A stretch of DNA of 22,205 nucleotides from the NCBI GenBank assembly GCA_964393975.1, contig CAYMVO010000015.1, positions 1 through 22,205 of the forward strand, given 5' to 3'. A program made the translations under genes and the position numbers. The notes under the pieces were generated by a model. It was not told where the DNA came from. It searched no databases and worked only from the letters and a program-made list of their open reading frames with translations. This stretch comes from CALVNN01 sp964393975. Lineage in GTDB: Bacteria > Bacillota > Clostridia > Christensenellales > UBA1242. Shown piece after piece: positions 21,914 through 22,205 of this stretch (its first letter is position 1; the number at the start of each line of letters is the position of its first letter).

Positions 21914-22205
21914 CTACGCTACCGCCATGACGAAAGCAGGACGGACGCCGACGCTCGCGAGATCGACATTGCTGAAGCTGACACGGCCAGAACTGTAGAC
22001 GTAGTACGCGAGGTTAGCATTACTAAAATTGCCCGCACGAAGCCACCAATAGGTGTAGTTAAAATAGTTAGCACACCCTGTAGCAAAGGCTAGACCTGTA
22101 CCTTGTGCCTTTAATATGGTTTGAGTTGAACCATAGTCCATATTACTTGCTGTAGTTCCTACCTTTAATGTTTGTTGTAGGATAAAGCTATCTGTCGTAC
22201 CATAA
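21914..22205 (-). CDS. C-terminal part of a DUF6273-like protein with C-type-lectin-type variable end (partial)
   Basis: The frame is open from the window edge to a TAG at 21914, giving 96 residues; the start lies beyond 22205. The last 45 residues have the layout YWWLRAGN, then a stretch of small and aromatic residues, then GVRPAFVMAVA. This is the C-terminus of DUF6273-like proteins with a formylglycine-enzyme/C-type lectin-type fold, common in gut Clostridia surface proteins and in diversity-generating retroelement targets. The earlier part (Leu, Gln and Thr rich) has ordinary AT-rich codons, but from TGGTGG onward the codons turn GC-rich and end nearly always in C or T. Downstream are a palindrome and a terminator. 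Function is inferred to be ligand binding at the cell surface. Confidence 0.75.
   Translation of the reverse strand, partial: YGTTDSFILQQTLKVGTTASNMDYGSTQTILKAQGTGLAFATGCANYFNYTYWWLRAGNFSNANLAYYVYSSGRVSFSNVDLASVGVRPAFVMAVA
21917..22048 (-). other. Candidate variable region (VR) of a diversity-generating retroelement
   Basis: These 132 coding bases run from the two Trp codons to the last sense codon. By hand count 75 of 132 are G or C (57%), far above the surrounding genes. In the 27 codons from Asn (AAT) after the WWLRAG block to the residue before GVRP, 25 end in C or T; only two GCG codons break the rule. This is what results when AAC/AAT codons in a template are changed at their adenines. 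The 3' end (about 21917-21950) is poor in A on the coding strand, like an initiation-of-homing sequence. No template repeat or reverse transcriptase was found in the window. Confidence 0.6.

Overview
The window is AT-rich DNA with strong AGGAGG-type ribosome binding sites, sigmaA-like promoters, a Veg protein and several two-gene operons. This suggests a low-GC Bacillota, most likely a gut-type Clostridia relative. That placement is inference from gene content and base composition. No rRNA or tRNA gene was recognised.

Left end (1-1566): an intergenic repeat with three small hairpins, then a promoter and two unrecognised genes (a membrane-anchored 285-residue protein and a 98-residue acidic protein) closed by a terminator.

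1709-4365, minus strand: a compact operon read from one good promoter (TTGACT-17-TATTAT). It encodes an anchored extracytoplasmic protein, a two-TM protein that continues through a frameshift into an HNH-type (xHH) nuclease domain, an unrecognised cytoplasmic protein that could be an immunity protein, and a trypsin-like serine protease whose signal/anchor segment is split off by a second homopolymer frameshift. It looks like an undescribed toxin/protease cassette.

4411-8323, plus strand: a heterodimeric ABC exporter with one degenerate and one canonical ATPase site. The stretch 8352-8495 may hold a small RNA. Next are a TetR regulator with a two-domain HAD-type protein downstream (minus strand), divergent from a 901-residue MMPL/RND transporter (plus strand), and then a solitary HipA-like kinase with its own promoter.

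15053-21383, minus strand: housekeeping and envelope genes. In order of transcription they are an ABC-F ATPase, recF, a helical 149-residue protein, miaB (lacking the TRAM domain), veg, an anchored Ig-like protein and an anchored metallo-beta-lactamase-fold hydrolase. The miaB promoter overlaps the terminator of the gene before it, and miaB has no leader that could carry a Shine-Dalgarno site.

Right end (21419-22205): a block of degenerate GC-rich intergenic repeats, then the 3' end of a minus-strand gene whose last 132 coding bases are GC-rich and made almost wholly of NNC/NNT codons between the constant blocks WWLRAGN and GVRPA. This is the pattern expected of a diversity-generating retroelement variable region. 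No template repeat or reverse transcriptase is in the window, so this would be a target served from elsewhere.
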